Of a DNA stretch of 38,703 nucleotides, positions 1-8,394 are shown one piece after another. The position numbers were made by a program, and so were the translations under genes. The DNA is from Nevskiaceae bacterium (lineage in GTDB: Bacteria > Pseudomonadota > Gammaproteobacteria > Steroidobacterales > Steroidobacteraceae). Below the pieces are notes generated by a model that had not been told where the DNA came from, ran no database searches, and was given only the letters and a program-made list of their open reading frames with translations. Each line of letters begins with the position of its first letter. Position 1 is the first letter of the stretch. The stretch is taken from positions 1 through 38,703 of the forward strand of contig VEQP01000025.1 of assembly GCA_018883185.1 (NCBI GenBank), in the 5' to 3' direction.

Positions 1-3000
1 GTGCTAGTGGTCTTGACCCCCGTGCGACCGCCGAGCAGGATGTCGCCGCCACCGGCCGTTACGCTACCGACATCAACCCGCGCCGCCGCCGTCGTACCGG
101 CCTCGGTTCCTGCGCGGACGCAGACGCCTTTGTTCTCGCACTCGCCCGCGCCACTTTTAAAACCGGACGTCTCGACGTTGCCGATGGATATGGAGCCGGT
201 GGTGGCCTCGAGCTCTGCGTATCCGCCCGCAGCTGCGATATTTCCCGTGCGGATCCCGTTTGCGGAAACCGCAGTGACCGCGCCCGCACGCGAAGTCACG
301 GCTCCACCCGAAAACGTTGAATTATTGGTTGTCCCGACATCGATGCGGCCGGACGGCGCCAGAATGTCGATCTTCTTTCCCGATATGCTGCTGAGCGAAA
401 CGAGATTTCCAGTATTCGTCTCGATGCGAATGATCCCACCTAGAAGCGGATCGACTCCGTTCGAGACCACAGACCCGGTTGCGATAGTGCCCGTCCTACT
501 GCGCAGGTCGACGTACGTGTCTTCTGGACTGGCACGATTTTCACGTTGCTGGGTGATCGCCCCGGTCGTGATGCCATCTCGGCCAATGATGGACACGACG
601 CCATTATTCGCAGTCACGTTACGAACGTTTAAGGAATACGAAGAGTTCGGATCCTGGAGGTAGAGCCCGGCGCTCGTCGCACCGGCTTTGACGTCTATCG
701 AGTCAGCAGTCAGGTCGCGTGCCGCCAAATTTCCGTACGCTGCACGCAGCCTCAGGCTCGACCCCGCCTGAACATCTTTTACAGCCAAGTCCGTGTTGGC
801 GAAAAGCTCGATGATCGAATCAGGCGCAATCAGCGATGTGGCAAGGCAGTCGCTTCCGGGTCGTGTCCCGACACACAGCCGGGAGCCGCCTGATGTCAAT
901 GTCAGTCGCGAGGGTAATGTTTTGAGTCGGACTGGATCGAACGTCAAGTCATTGAGGGAGTAGATGTAAAGAAAGCCACTGACCGTCAGGTCGTCCGTTC
1001 GAACCGCGTCGTCCGCAGCAATGAACAGTCTTGGAGCTATGACGTCGCCGACCTCAATATCTTGAATCGTACCAACCGTGCCTGGCACGAAGCCGTCATC
1101 AAACGAGCGACCTGTTGTCAGCGTCACGGATTCAGCTGTCAAATCACCCGCAAAAACGCTGCCCAAAACAGAGCGCAGCTCGATGCCTTTGCGGGCGCCA
1201 GGCAATCCGGCTGTGACGTCGCCGACCCTTACATCAAGGTAGCCTTTGACAATCAAATCTTGAGCCTGTAGGGCCTGCGGCGTGCAGGAATCGATCTGTC
1301 CGCCGATCGCAGATCCGCTGCCGACACAGACACCGCCTTTATAGGAGGTTATCTCGATGCCTGCGGGCGAGTTTGGATTGGCTCCGGACTCAGGATTCGA
1401 GATCTGGCTCGGGTTGATGATGATCGCGGCATTGCTTTCAAGGCTCAGCGTCTTTGACGTGCTGAGGTCGGCATGCTGTACGTAATCGCGTCCCTTGAGT
1501 ATGAGGTCCCCGGTGAACGCGGTGATGTTGCCAGCTTGTATACCGAGGGAATCCCAGATCTGCTCATCGTGGAACGAATTGCCGGGCATACCTTTGTTGG
1601 TGCCCGCCTGAATGTCCACGGTAGAGGCCTGAACGGCATCAACGCGTACGTAGCTCTTCGACCACAGCTCAGCCTTATCCCATCCGTTGAATGAATCACC
1701 AACGATCACGTCACCGACATAAATACCTTTGATGGCAGAAATGGTTACCGGTCCATAGGAATAGATATCTCCAAAGTTTGAAATTACATCCTCGCCGACG
1801 TTGAAAGTCCCCTCTGAATAGACATCAAGGCCTCCGCCCCCGGCGTTGATTTCGGAGGCGGTCACCGTAATTAAACTGCCGCCAGCAATGATCGCCTTGC
1901 CGTTGGGCATCGGCCCGCCCGCCAAATCGAAACCGGCGGAAATGATTCCGGCCTGTGGGTCTATGATTTGATTCCGCAGGAGAAGCACTCCATCCACATT
2001 GGGGACAAACCGTTTGGCAACTTCGATAGGCGCTTTGTCGAGGTAAACCTCATCCAGTTGCAGGTATCGCTCTGCCGAAATTTGACTATCAAAGCGACTG
2101 GCGGATACCCGCAAGTTGACCGCAGGAGCGGTTAGGGTCGCTAAAGCGTTCGATGCGGTTAGGTTGGATGCGTTCGCCGGAAGGAAACATTCGACGACCG
2201 ACGTGCAGTATTCGTGGGTAGCGATAACGTCGCGACCGAATACTTCGATATTACCCGGAGACGACAGGAGAATCTTGTACGGAATACCACCGTTGAAAAA
2301 GTTGGGATCGGTAGTGACGGGTGTTTGGCTAGCGTCGAATATCACATCGACTGGGAGAAACGAGAAGCCACTAGGATATTGTCTTCCTGTATAAAAATTT
2401 GCCGTGGGCGTGGTTAAGACGTTGAGGTACGTCTCCTCGGGCACGCCGCCGAATCCCGAAAAGCGGCCGCGTCCCGAAATCAACAGTGATGCATCGAACC
2501 CATCCTCGCGAAACCCATTGGCGGAGCTGCCATCATCCAACGCAACCAATGAGGATCGGATCCGTATCCCCGGCGCACAATCATCACAACGCCTGCTGGG
2601 ATCAGATTCGTTTTGGTAATACTCGGCAAGGACCTGAGAGTCCGACCGGTAGTACAACGTCGGATAGGTGCAGGTGGTCGGGCCGTTACACCCGACTGTA
2701 TTGGATGGGTCACGGCCTAGGGTGCCCGAGCTTGAATCGTATCTCGGATGTTGAGTCACCGGAAAATAAGCGCTTGGCTCAAAATAATACACGTTGGCGG
2801 AGACGGAACAAGTAAGGAATACCGGGTCGCACGTAGGACCCGGACCCCAGTCACTACGCTGAACCCCGTACGCAGCGGTTGCCGAAACAACAATCTGCCC
2901 AGCGACGGTCCTCGCTGTTTCCCCAACCTGAATAACATCATCTGCAACAGTGTCACTTACCTGGGCTTTTCCGAGAAAACCGAGTTCAGCCCGATAATCA

Positions 3001-3923
3001 AAGAGGTCTAGATCATTACTCGACAACAGATTGGGTGGCGAAGACTCCGGTGGTCGGTCTTTGAGACGCAGGAGAAAGTCACCCGATGCAGCGTAAAGGA
3101 TTTGCGTTGACTTACCCTCGACCTCGTCGTATGCACTGGACAACGTATCGGTGTTCGTCGAGCCGTAAGGGATTGTTGGAATGGTGATCAAACCCCTTGT
3201 TAGGACACTGGGATCACTCGTTACTGTCCCTGCGATCTGGAGGTTGCGCCCGGTCGCGGCACTTCCGACGATGAACATCGCCGGTCCACCTCGGAGCATG
3301 ATCTCCGCACCATTATCAACGCGGACGCCGCCGGGCACTTGAGGCATCTCGAAGCGAATGGGTGGCGCGTTACTAAGGTCAGGAACCTCGTTGGGCGGTA
3401 TGCCGGTCGCTGATGTGATGAACTCGTCCAGATTGCGGAAGTTGGCGGGGGTGGCCAAAAGTCCCGCGACATCGACGCGGGCAGTGCTGCTGAATAAGAT
3501 GCCGTTCGGATTGAGCAGCCAGACGTTCCCGTTTGACCAGAGATCACCCCTGATGTTGCTCCGATAATTCGCACCGACTCCGGTGACCCGATTGACACCG
3601 ATCGAGGCACGATCGGGCATGACAAAGTTGACCCGGTACCCTTGGCCGATGTTGAAACTGGTCCAGTCAATGACGAAACGCTTGCTAGTTGAGGCGATGT
3701 CGATGGTGTTGCCGGTATTCGTCAAAGTAACCGATGTCGCCTGGCCGCCGCTTTTTCGGACTAAACCGGAGCTGCCATTCACCGAGTTCGGCAAAGTCGT
3801 CGCGGGACTGACGCCATCCAGCGACGGTAACGTCAACGGCGGCGGCAACGGCCCGGCCGCTGCGCGCCCGGCGACGAACGCGATTGCCGCAACCCAAAGA
3901 ATTCTGTGCAGCTTGGTGATCAT
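1..3923 (-). CDS. TpsA-type filamentous haemagglutinin-like exoprotein (3' end beyond window)
   Basis: The gene reads from ATG at 3923 without a stop to the left edge (over 1300 residues), so it is partial. I found no in-frame stop in the segments I translated. The N-terminus begins MITKLHRILWVAAIAFVAGRA, a Sec signal. A TPS secretion domain follows, containing TSFNIGQGYRVNF and the family motif NGNVWLLNPNGILFSS near residues 125–150, then VDVAGLLAT. The rest is Gly/Ala/Val/Thr-rich with repeating turns such as VRVGDVTAG, IEVGDVIAP, IYVGDVIVG and VDVGSVTAG, typical of a right-handed beta-helix. The start overlaps the tpsB stop by 4 bases, so translation is probably coupled. TpsA proteins are exported through their TpsB partner and act as adhesins, cytolysins or contact toxins; the effector end is outside the window. 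Base composition is lower in GC than the flanking genes (26 of 60 G+C at 1741–1800). Confident as TpsA; the specific role is unknown. Confidence 0.9.
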   Translation of the reverse strand, partial: MITKLHRILWVAAIAFVAGRAAAGPLPPPLTLPSLDGVSPATTLPNSVNGSSGLVRKSGGQATSVTLTNTGNTIDIASTSKRFVIDWTSFNIGQGYRVNFVMPDRASIGVNRVTGVGANYRSNIRGDLWSNGNVWLLNPNGILFSSTARVDVAGLLATPANFRNLDEFITSATGIPPNEVPDLSNAPPIRFEMPQVPGGVRVDNGAEIMLRGGPAMFIVGSAATGRNLQIAGTVTSDPSVLTRGLITIPTIPYGSTNTDTLSSAYDEVEGKSTQILYAASGDFLLRLKDRPPESSPPNLLSSNDLDLFDYRAELGFLGKAQVSDTVADDVIQVGETARTVAGQIVVSATAAYGVQRSDWGPGPTCDPVFLTCSVSANVYYFEPSAYFPVTQHPRYDSSSGTLGRDPSNTVGCNGPTTCTYPTLYYRSDSQVLAEYYQNESDPSRRCDDCAPGIRIRSSLVALDDGSSANGFREDGFDASLLISGRGRFSGFGGVPEETYLNVLTTPTANFYTGRQYPSGFSFLPVDVIFDASQTPVTTDPNFFNGGIPYKILLSSPGNIEVFGRDVIATHEYCTSVVECFLPANASNLTASNALATLTAPAVNLRVSASRFDSQISAERYLQLDEVYLDKAPIEVAKRFVPNVDGVLLLRNQIIDPQAGIISAGFDLAGGPMPNGKAIIAGGSLITVTASEINAGGGGLDVYSEGTFNVGEDVISNFGDIYSYGPVTISAIKGIYVGDVIVGDSFNGWDKAELWSKSYVRVDAVQASTVDIQAGTNKGMPGNSFHDEQIWDSLGIQAGNITAFTGDLILKGRDYVQHADLSTSKTLSLESNAAIIINPSQISNPESGANPNSPAGIEITSYKGGVCVGSGSAIGGQIDSCTPQALQAQDLIVKGYLDVRVGDVTAGLPGARKGIELRSVLGSVFAGDLTAESVTLTTGRSFDDGFVPGTVGTIQDIEVGDVIAPRLFIAADDAVRTDDLTVSGFLYIYSLNDLTFDPVRLKTLPSRLTLTSGGSRLCVGTRPGSDCLATSLIAPDSIIELFANTDLAVKDVQAGSSLRLRAAYGNLAARDLTADSIDVKAGATSAGLYLQDPNSSYSLNVRNVTANNGVVSIIGRDGITTGAITQQRENRASPEDTYVDLRSRTGTIATGSVVSNGVDPLLGGIIRIETNTGNLVSLSSISGKKIDILAPSGRIDVGTTNNSTFSGGAVTSRAGAVTAVSANGIRTGNIAAAGGYAELEATTGSISIGNVETSGFKSGAGECENKGVCVRAGTEAGTTAAARVDVGSVTAGGGDILLGGRTGVKTTS

Positions 3924-5647
3924 GGACGTTCACCCTCGGGCAACACACCGGGCACCTTGCGGGGCAAGGGATCAAAAGAATACGAGAAACTCAGCATGAC
4001 CCGCGAGCCGTAGGCATCGGGGCCAGTGCCCTGGATGCGGCCGAAGGGCTGGGCGAACGTCGCTTCAAGCTGCAGCTTCGGGCTCACAGCCATCTGCACG
4101 CCAAAACCCGCCGACTGGCCGCGCGCAAACCCCGCCCCCTGGTCCTTGCTGGCCCACAGTCTGGCGGCCGAGACGAAACCGAACGGTCGAACGCTGCTCG
4201 TTTCGCTGACCTGCCGGCCCGGTCCGTAGAGCTGTGCCAGAGCCGCCACTCCGGAGTCCCCGGACAAGGCACCGGGGTCGAACCCCTGCCCACCCGAAAG
4301 GCCGCCGTAACTGAAGCCCTCGAAAGCCGACAGTTGCTGGTCGGTCCACTGACCTTTGACGTTCAGTCGGAGACTAAAGGTACGCGACAGTTGCAAACCC
4401 GCCTCCGCTTCGCCGCGCAGCACCAGTGATTGCGGATTGGCGTCGAACCGCGACGCGTTGGTGTCACCACGCCGCGTGGCGCCGAGGGCGCTCAAACCCT
4501 TGCGCGCCTGAAAGTCCGCAAACCAGACGCCGTTGGCGAGCAGGCCATCGGTTCGCGTGCCAACGAAGGCGACGCGCAGGTGATCCTCGCCGAGCGGCAC
4601 GTCACCAAAGAATGTGGTCTTTTGATCGAGAGTCTCGAGACCCGCGCGCCATGAGGTGACGAGCCCACGCCGCACCTGCAAGGGCGCGGAGATTTCTGCT
4701 GCAGTGAACAGCGTTTCACTGTCGAGTTCGAGTGCCGCCAGCGCACCGCCCGGTCGGGCCCGCGAGTAGGCACCGCCGAGACGGGCCTTAAGTCCATCGC
4801 CCGTGACGAGCGCCTGGGTGTCGAACTGCGCAGACCACTGCGTGCGCGGGTTCTGCGCGGTGTACACGCCAAACGTGGTGCTCTCCTCCAACGAGGTAAG
4901 CCCGGACCACCGAGTACCAACGAGTGCACCCCAGGGCCCGAGCGTGTCTGAGTTGCCATTCTGGGTTTGCGCAAACACCTGGTTGGGATTGGCCGAGACA
5001 ATCAGCACGAGATCGAGAGCCGCGGGGTCAGTGCGTGAGCGGCGGATGGTGGGCCGTACGTTGCTGAGGCCCACCGAAGCCGCGTGCGCCAAACCGCGAC
5101 GCACGTCGGCCGCACGCAGAGGCTTGCCGCGCTTGACCGGGCGAAACGCGCGCAAGGCGAGGCGCGCGACCGATTCTTGATCGGCGAGCGCTTCGACATT
5201 GTTGACGACACCTTCCTGCACGACGATTCGATAGCGTCCCGGCTCCGCCACCGGATCGCCGACCACGGCGGCACGCGCAAAGACATAGCCGAGTTCGCGG
5301 TAGCGGCACTCGAGTTTGGCCACGAGTCGGGCGAGTCCCTCACGGCTCACCGGTAGATCGGGCATGGCGCTTGCGAGGTAAGCGAGTTCTTTGGCGGGGA
5401 CGACCGTCATGCCCTCGGCTTCGATGAGCTTGACGTCCGCGATGATCGCCTCGCCCGGCATCAGGCCGACGACCGGCCAGTTGTCGCATTCGACTGCGCC
5501 AAAGTCCGACGCCGCCGCCCGCAGTGGCGCGGGCAGACGCAAGACCTCATCGCGCGTGAGACCCGCTTGCGGCGTTGCCGGAGCGCTCGTCAAGACGAGC
5601 AGCGCCCCAAGTCCCGCAATTTTGGTGCAACGCACCCCGTCGGTCAT
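3920..5647 (-). CDS. TpsB outer-membrane transporter, ShlB/FhaC/HecB family
   Basis: The 575-residue product is the Omp85-superfamily pore that secretes the adjacent TpsA across the outer membrane. It has a Sec signal ending near residue 28 (LLVLTSAPATPQA) and POTRA region(s) at about 45–215, including ELGYVFARAAV and YRIVVQEGVV. A FhaC-type beta-barrel follows from about residue 220 to 560. The L6-loop motif is GGQGFDPGALSGDSG, where family members normally carry Arg (RGF/RGY); here it is Gln (codon CAG). The last barrel strand VMLSFSYSF is followed by a 17-residue tail, although the family usually ends at the terminal aromatic residue. The gene lies directly upstream of tpsA with an ATGA overlap, the usual TPS operon order, and is divergent from a CHASE2 cyclase. 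Assignment is secure; export competence with the altered motif is inferred from its intact length. Confidence 0.93.
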   Translation of the reverse strand: MTDGVRCTKIAGLGALLVLTSAPATPQAGLTRDEVLRLPAPLRAAASDFGAVECDNWPVVGLMPGEAIIADVKLIEAEGMTVVPAKELAYLASAMPDLPVSREGLARLVAKLECRYRELGYVFARAAVVGDPVAEPGRYRIVVQEGVVNNVEALADQESVARLALRAFRPVKRGKPLRAADVRRGLAHAASVGLSNVRPTIRRSRTDPAALDLVLIVSANPNQVFAQTQNGNSDTLGPWGALVGTRWSGLTSLEESTTFGVYTAQNPRTQWSAQFDTQALVTGDGLKARLGGAYSRARPGGALAALELDSETLFTAAEISAPLQVRRGLVTSWRAGLETLDQKTTFFGDVPLGEDHLRVAFVGTRTDGLLANGVWFADFQARKGLSALGATRRGDTNASRFDANPQSLVLRGEAEAGLQLSRTFSLRLNVKGQWTDQQLSAFEGFSYGGLSGGQGFDPGALSGDSGVAALAQLYGPGRQVSETSSVRPFGFVSAARLWASKDQGAGFARGQSAGFGVQMAVSPKLQLEATFAQPFGRIQGTGPDAYGSRVMLSFSYSFDPLPRKVPGVLPEGERP

Positions 5648-5752
5648 GCGAACCCCGATAGCTACTGACTAAACGATATCGGCAATATATGTAGGTCTTT
5701 TACCGCATTTATATGCTATCTGGGTGCACAATGGTCACCTCGGGGGGCGTTG
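5648..5752. promoter_or_regulatory. Divergent AT-rich control region between tpsB and the CHASE2 cyclase
   Basis: This 105-bp spacer is strikingly AT-rich for this DNA (5680–5720 includes AATATATG and TTTATATG). It must hold both divergent promoters. TATATT on the minus strand near 5688–5693 and TATGCT on the plus strand are possible -10 boxes, but no clear -35 is visible, so an activator may be needed. A near-perfect 10-bp inverted repeat, CCCCGATAGC at 5653–5662 and GCTATCTGGG at 5715–5724, frames the AT-rich core. The cyclase start has a G-rich Shine-Dalgarno-like run at 5742–5747. Confidence 0.5.
5653..5724. repeat. 10-bp inverted repeat (9/10) framing the divergent promoter core
   Basis: The left arm CCCCGATAGC (5653–5662) and right arm GCTATCTGGG (5715–5724) are complementary at 9 of 10 positions, separated by 52 bp of AT-rich DNA. 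One arm lies about 6 bp before the tpsB start and the other about 28 bp before the cyclase start. This geometry would suit a regulator binding both arms and looping or co-regulating the divergent genes. The operator role is inference only. Confidence 0.4.
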
Positions 5753-7537
5753 ATGGCACTTCAAACGGAACAAAGTCGCAATCTCGCCGCACTGGCCATC
5801 GCCGCCGCGGCCGCCATTGCCGCTGTTTTGTTCAATTTCACAACGCCAGCCCGCTACGTCGAGAACCTGACCTACGATCTGCGCATGGCGCTCGCCGCCC
5901 CGCCGCCCGGGGAGCAATTGGTGATCGTCAAAATGGACGATCGGGCCGTGGACGAGATGCGCTCGCAGTCGGCCTGCGGCTGCATCTCGCCCGTGGACAA
6001 GAACTGGCTGGCCGACGTGATCGTCGCGCTGGAGGGCCACGGGGCCAAGGTGGTGCTTGTCGACTACCTCTTCGACACTTGGCGCTCCAAAGAAGAGTTC
6101 GTGACGGTGGCGCAGAAACTCGGCGCCCTGCGCATCCCGGTGATCGTCGGCGCCGCGCCCAATCTGGTGCCCGGCCGGGACTTCGATGTCGTACCGAACA
6201 TCCGCTACGCCGATGCACGCGCCCTGGTGAAAGACGATTACGACGACGTCGTGCGCAGTTACGACCCGCTGCCCGGCAATCGCAAGTCGTTGGCCGCGGC
6301 CGTGGTCGAGGCACTCGGCACACGGGTGCAGCCCGGAGTCTTTCGCTTGCGCTATCGCGCGCCCCACCCCACGGCTACGGCCGAGAACATGGGCGCCATC
6401 GCCCCTTCCTTCTCCGCGGGCGATGTGGCTTTCCTCCCCGCGAAATTCTTTGCCGGCAAGACGGTACTGATCGGCCGCGTGTCGCGCTCGGCGGGTGTCG
6501 ATGCCGAAACGCTCGGCGAAGACATGCACACCACGCCGCTGCGTTATCTGCCCGGTCACTATGACGGCACGCCCGGCGTCGAGGTGCACGCGCATGCGGT
6601 GCTGCAGCTGCTCAAGAAAGACCGCGTCATCGAGCCCGCACTCGTATGGGTGGGCCTGCTCGCGCTGATCGCCGCGCTCGGCGGCGCGGCGCTCGGACGC
6701 TCGGCCTTCAGTTGGTTGCGCGCGCTACGCTGGCTCACCGGGCTCGTCGTCGCAGGCGGAGTGAGCGGCTGGGCTGCCTTCTCGAGCGCGGGCGTGATGC
6801 TGCCCATGGTGGCACCCTTCAGTGCCTTTGCGTTGTCGTTCTTCGTGGTGAGCCGCGTGGCTGCCACGCAGTTGCTCGATGAGCGCAAGCTTTATGCAAC
6901 GGCGCTCGAGCGGTACCTGGCACCGCAGGTGATCCGCCGGATCGAAGATGGCTCGGAGCCCGTGGAAATCGGCGCCAAGATGCGCGACATCACGGCCATG
7001 GTGAGCGATCTGGAGAATTCTTCGACCTTCCTCGCCGAGACACCGGTCGAGCAGTTCTCGCCGATCATCAACGGCTATTTCGACGGCCTGTTCGAGGTGC
7101 TGTGGAAGCACGAAGCCATGCTCGACAAACTCACGGGCGATGGCGTGATCGTGCTCTTCGGTGCCCCGGTGCTGCATGCCGATCATGCCGACCGTGCGAT
7201 TGCCTGCGCGCGCGATATCCAGGCCTTCTCCGATCGTTATCGCGCCGAGGTCATGGAGAAATACGGCATCAGCTTTGGCCGCACACGCCTCGGCATACAC
7301 TCTGGCGAAGCACTGGTCGGTAATTTCGGCGGGGCCAAGCGTTTCAACTACACCGCCTACGGTCAGACCGTGGTGATCGCGGCGCGTCTTGAAGCGTCCA
7401 ACAAAGAATACGACACAGTGGTGCTGCTGAGCGAGGCCACGCTTGAGCGCGCCAAGGCGCCGGGCGTGCTGGAGTTCATGGGTACGCTGAAGCTCAAGGG
7501 CGTACCCGACCCGATCCGCGCCTACACGCCGCGCTAA
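5753..7537 (+). CDS. CHASE2-domain class III adenylate/guanylate cyclase
   Basis: This 594-residue membrane enzyme probably makes a cyclic nucleotide from ATP or GTP. An N-terminal membrane segment (residues about 8–27) leads into an extracytoplasmic CHASE2 sensor at about 30–285. Three membrane segments follow at about 300–375 (for example VGLLALIAALGGAALG). The C-terminal class III catalytic domain runs from about 410 to 590. Metal-binding aspartates are present in MVSDLENS and in LTGDGVIVLFGAP, as is the substrate Lys in MLDKLTGD. The usual GDxVNxAxR signature reads GQTVVIAAR, so the transition-state Asn is Val while Arg is kept. I chose ATG 5753 rather than TTG 5750 because of the upstream G-run. 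It is divergent from tpsBA, and its stop overlaps the convergent pirin stop. Family is secure; activity is uncertain because of the missing Asn. Confidence 0.92.
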   Translation: MALQTEQSRNLAALAIAAAAAIAAVLFNFTTPARYVENLTYDLRMALAAPPPGEQLVIVKMDDRAVDEMRSQSACGCISPVDKNWLADVIVALEGHGAKVVLVDYLFDTWRSKEEFVTVAQKLGALRIPVIVGAAPNLVPGRDFDVVPNIRYADARALVKDDYDDVVRSYDPLPGNRKSLAAAVVEALGTRVQPGVFRLRYRAPHPTATAENMGAIAPSFSAGDVAFLPAKFFAGKTVLIGRVSRSAGVDAETLGEDMHTTPLRYLPGHYDGTPGVEVHAHAVLQLLKKDRVIEPALVWVGLLALIAALGGAALGRSAFSWLRALRWLTGLVVAGGVSGWAAFSSAGVMLPMVAPFSAFALSFFVVSRVAATQLLDERKLYATALERYLAPQVIRRIEDGSEPVEIGAKMRDITAMVSDLENSSTFLAETPVEQFSPIINGYFDGLFEVLWKHEAMLDKLTGDGVIVLFGAPVLHADHADRAIACARDIQAFSDRYRAEVMEKYGISFGRTRLGIHSGEALVGNFGGAKRFNYTAYGQTVVIAARLEASNKEYDTVVLLSEATLERAKAPGVLEFMGTLKLKGVPDPIRAYTPR

Positions 7538-8394
7538 GCCGTCAGTCGCCCGCTCTGGTAATCGCGCACGGCCTGCTCGATCTCCTCGCGCGTGTTCATG
7601 ACGAAGGGTCCGTACTGAGCGATCGGCTCGCCGATCGGTGTCGCCGAGAGCAGCAGACAGCGGCAGCCCGCGGGCCCCGCCTGCAGCACAAGTGACTCAC
7701 CGCCCGGCGCGAACATCCCACCCTGCTTGGCGGCAAGACCCTGAGTCAGGCTAGTGCCCCCGGCAGCCACCAAGGACCCCTCGTACACATAAACGAAGCT
7801 GTTGTGCGTAGCGGGAACGGCCTGCTGCAATCGACCATCGGCCGGCAGATGCACATCAAAGAATAGCGGCGTCGTACTCACGCCCCGCACCGGGCCCTCG
7901 ATACGCTCATTGTCACGCTCGAACACCCCTGCCACGGCCTTGACCACCACGCCGTCCGCGCCAATGTACGAGGGGATCGCCGAGGCCGGGATATCCTGGT
8001 AGCGGGCCGGCCCCATCTTCTCGCGCGCGGGCAGGTTCACCCACAACTGAAACCCACGCATCAGCCCCTGCTCCTGCTGCGGCATCTCCGAGTGGATGAT
8101 GCCGCGACCTGCGTTCATCCACTGCACATCGCCGCTGCGCAGATGGCCCTTATTACCGAGGTGATCCTCATGCAGCATGTGCCCTTCGAGCATGTAAGTG
8201 ACCGTCTGAAACCCGCGATGAGGGTGGGCCGGAAACCCCGCGATGTATTCGTCCGGGCGATCGCTACCGAACTCATCGAGCATCAAGAAAGGATCTAGCC
8301 GTGCGAACTGCGAGTGGCCGAGACTGCGATGCAGGGTGACACCCGCTCCATCGGAAGTACGCTGCGCCTGGATCACGCGTTGCAAAGTCTTCAT
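7534..8394 (-). CDS. Pirin family protein
   Basis: This 286-residue bicupin is a cytoplasmic, probably iron-binding protein of the pirin/YhhW family. Members have been reported as quercetin dioxygenases or redox-related regulators. The N-terminal cupin carries the ligands HPHRGFQTVTYMLEG plus a downstream His and Glu in MNAGRGIIHSEMP. The phrase FDVHLPADGRLQQAVP marks the second cupin. ATG 8394 was chosen because the family begins at MKTLQRVI and because a TACAAT box lies exactly 6 bases upstream; the longer in-frame extension to 8436 has no family match. The gene is divergent from the NADH dehydrogenase. Its TAG stop overlaps the TAA stop of the convergent cyclase, with a 4-bp overlap. The substrate cannot be read from the sequence. 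Confidence 0.92.
   Translation of the reverse strand: MKTLQRVIQAQRTSDGAGVTLHRSLGHSQFARLDPFLMLDEFGSDRPDEYIAGFPAHPHRGFQTVTYMLEGHMLHEDHLGNKGHLRSGDVQWMNAGRGIIHSEMPQQEQGLMRGFQLWVNLPAREKMGPARYQDIPASAIPSYIGADGVVVKAVAGVFERDNERIEGPVRGVSTTPLFFDVHLPADGRLQQAVPATHNSFVYVYEGSLVAAGGTSLTQGLAAKQGGMFAPGGESLVLQAGPAGCRCLLLSATPIGEPIAQYGPFVMNTREEIEQAVRDYQSGRLTA

Noticed and set aside
1062..1271. Short plus-strand frames across 1–3900
   Set aside because: They are shadows of the continuous minus-strand TpsA frame and lack ribosome sites or family features.
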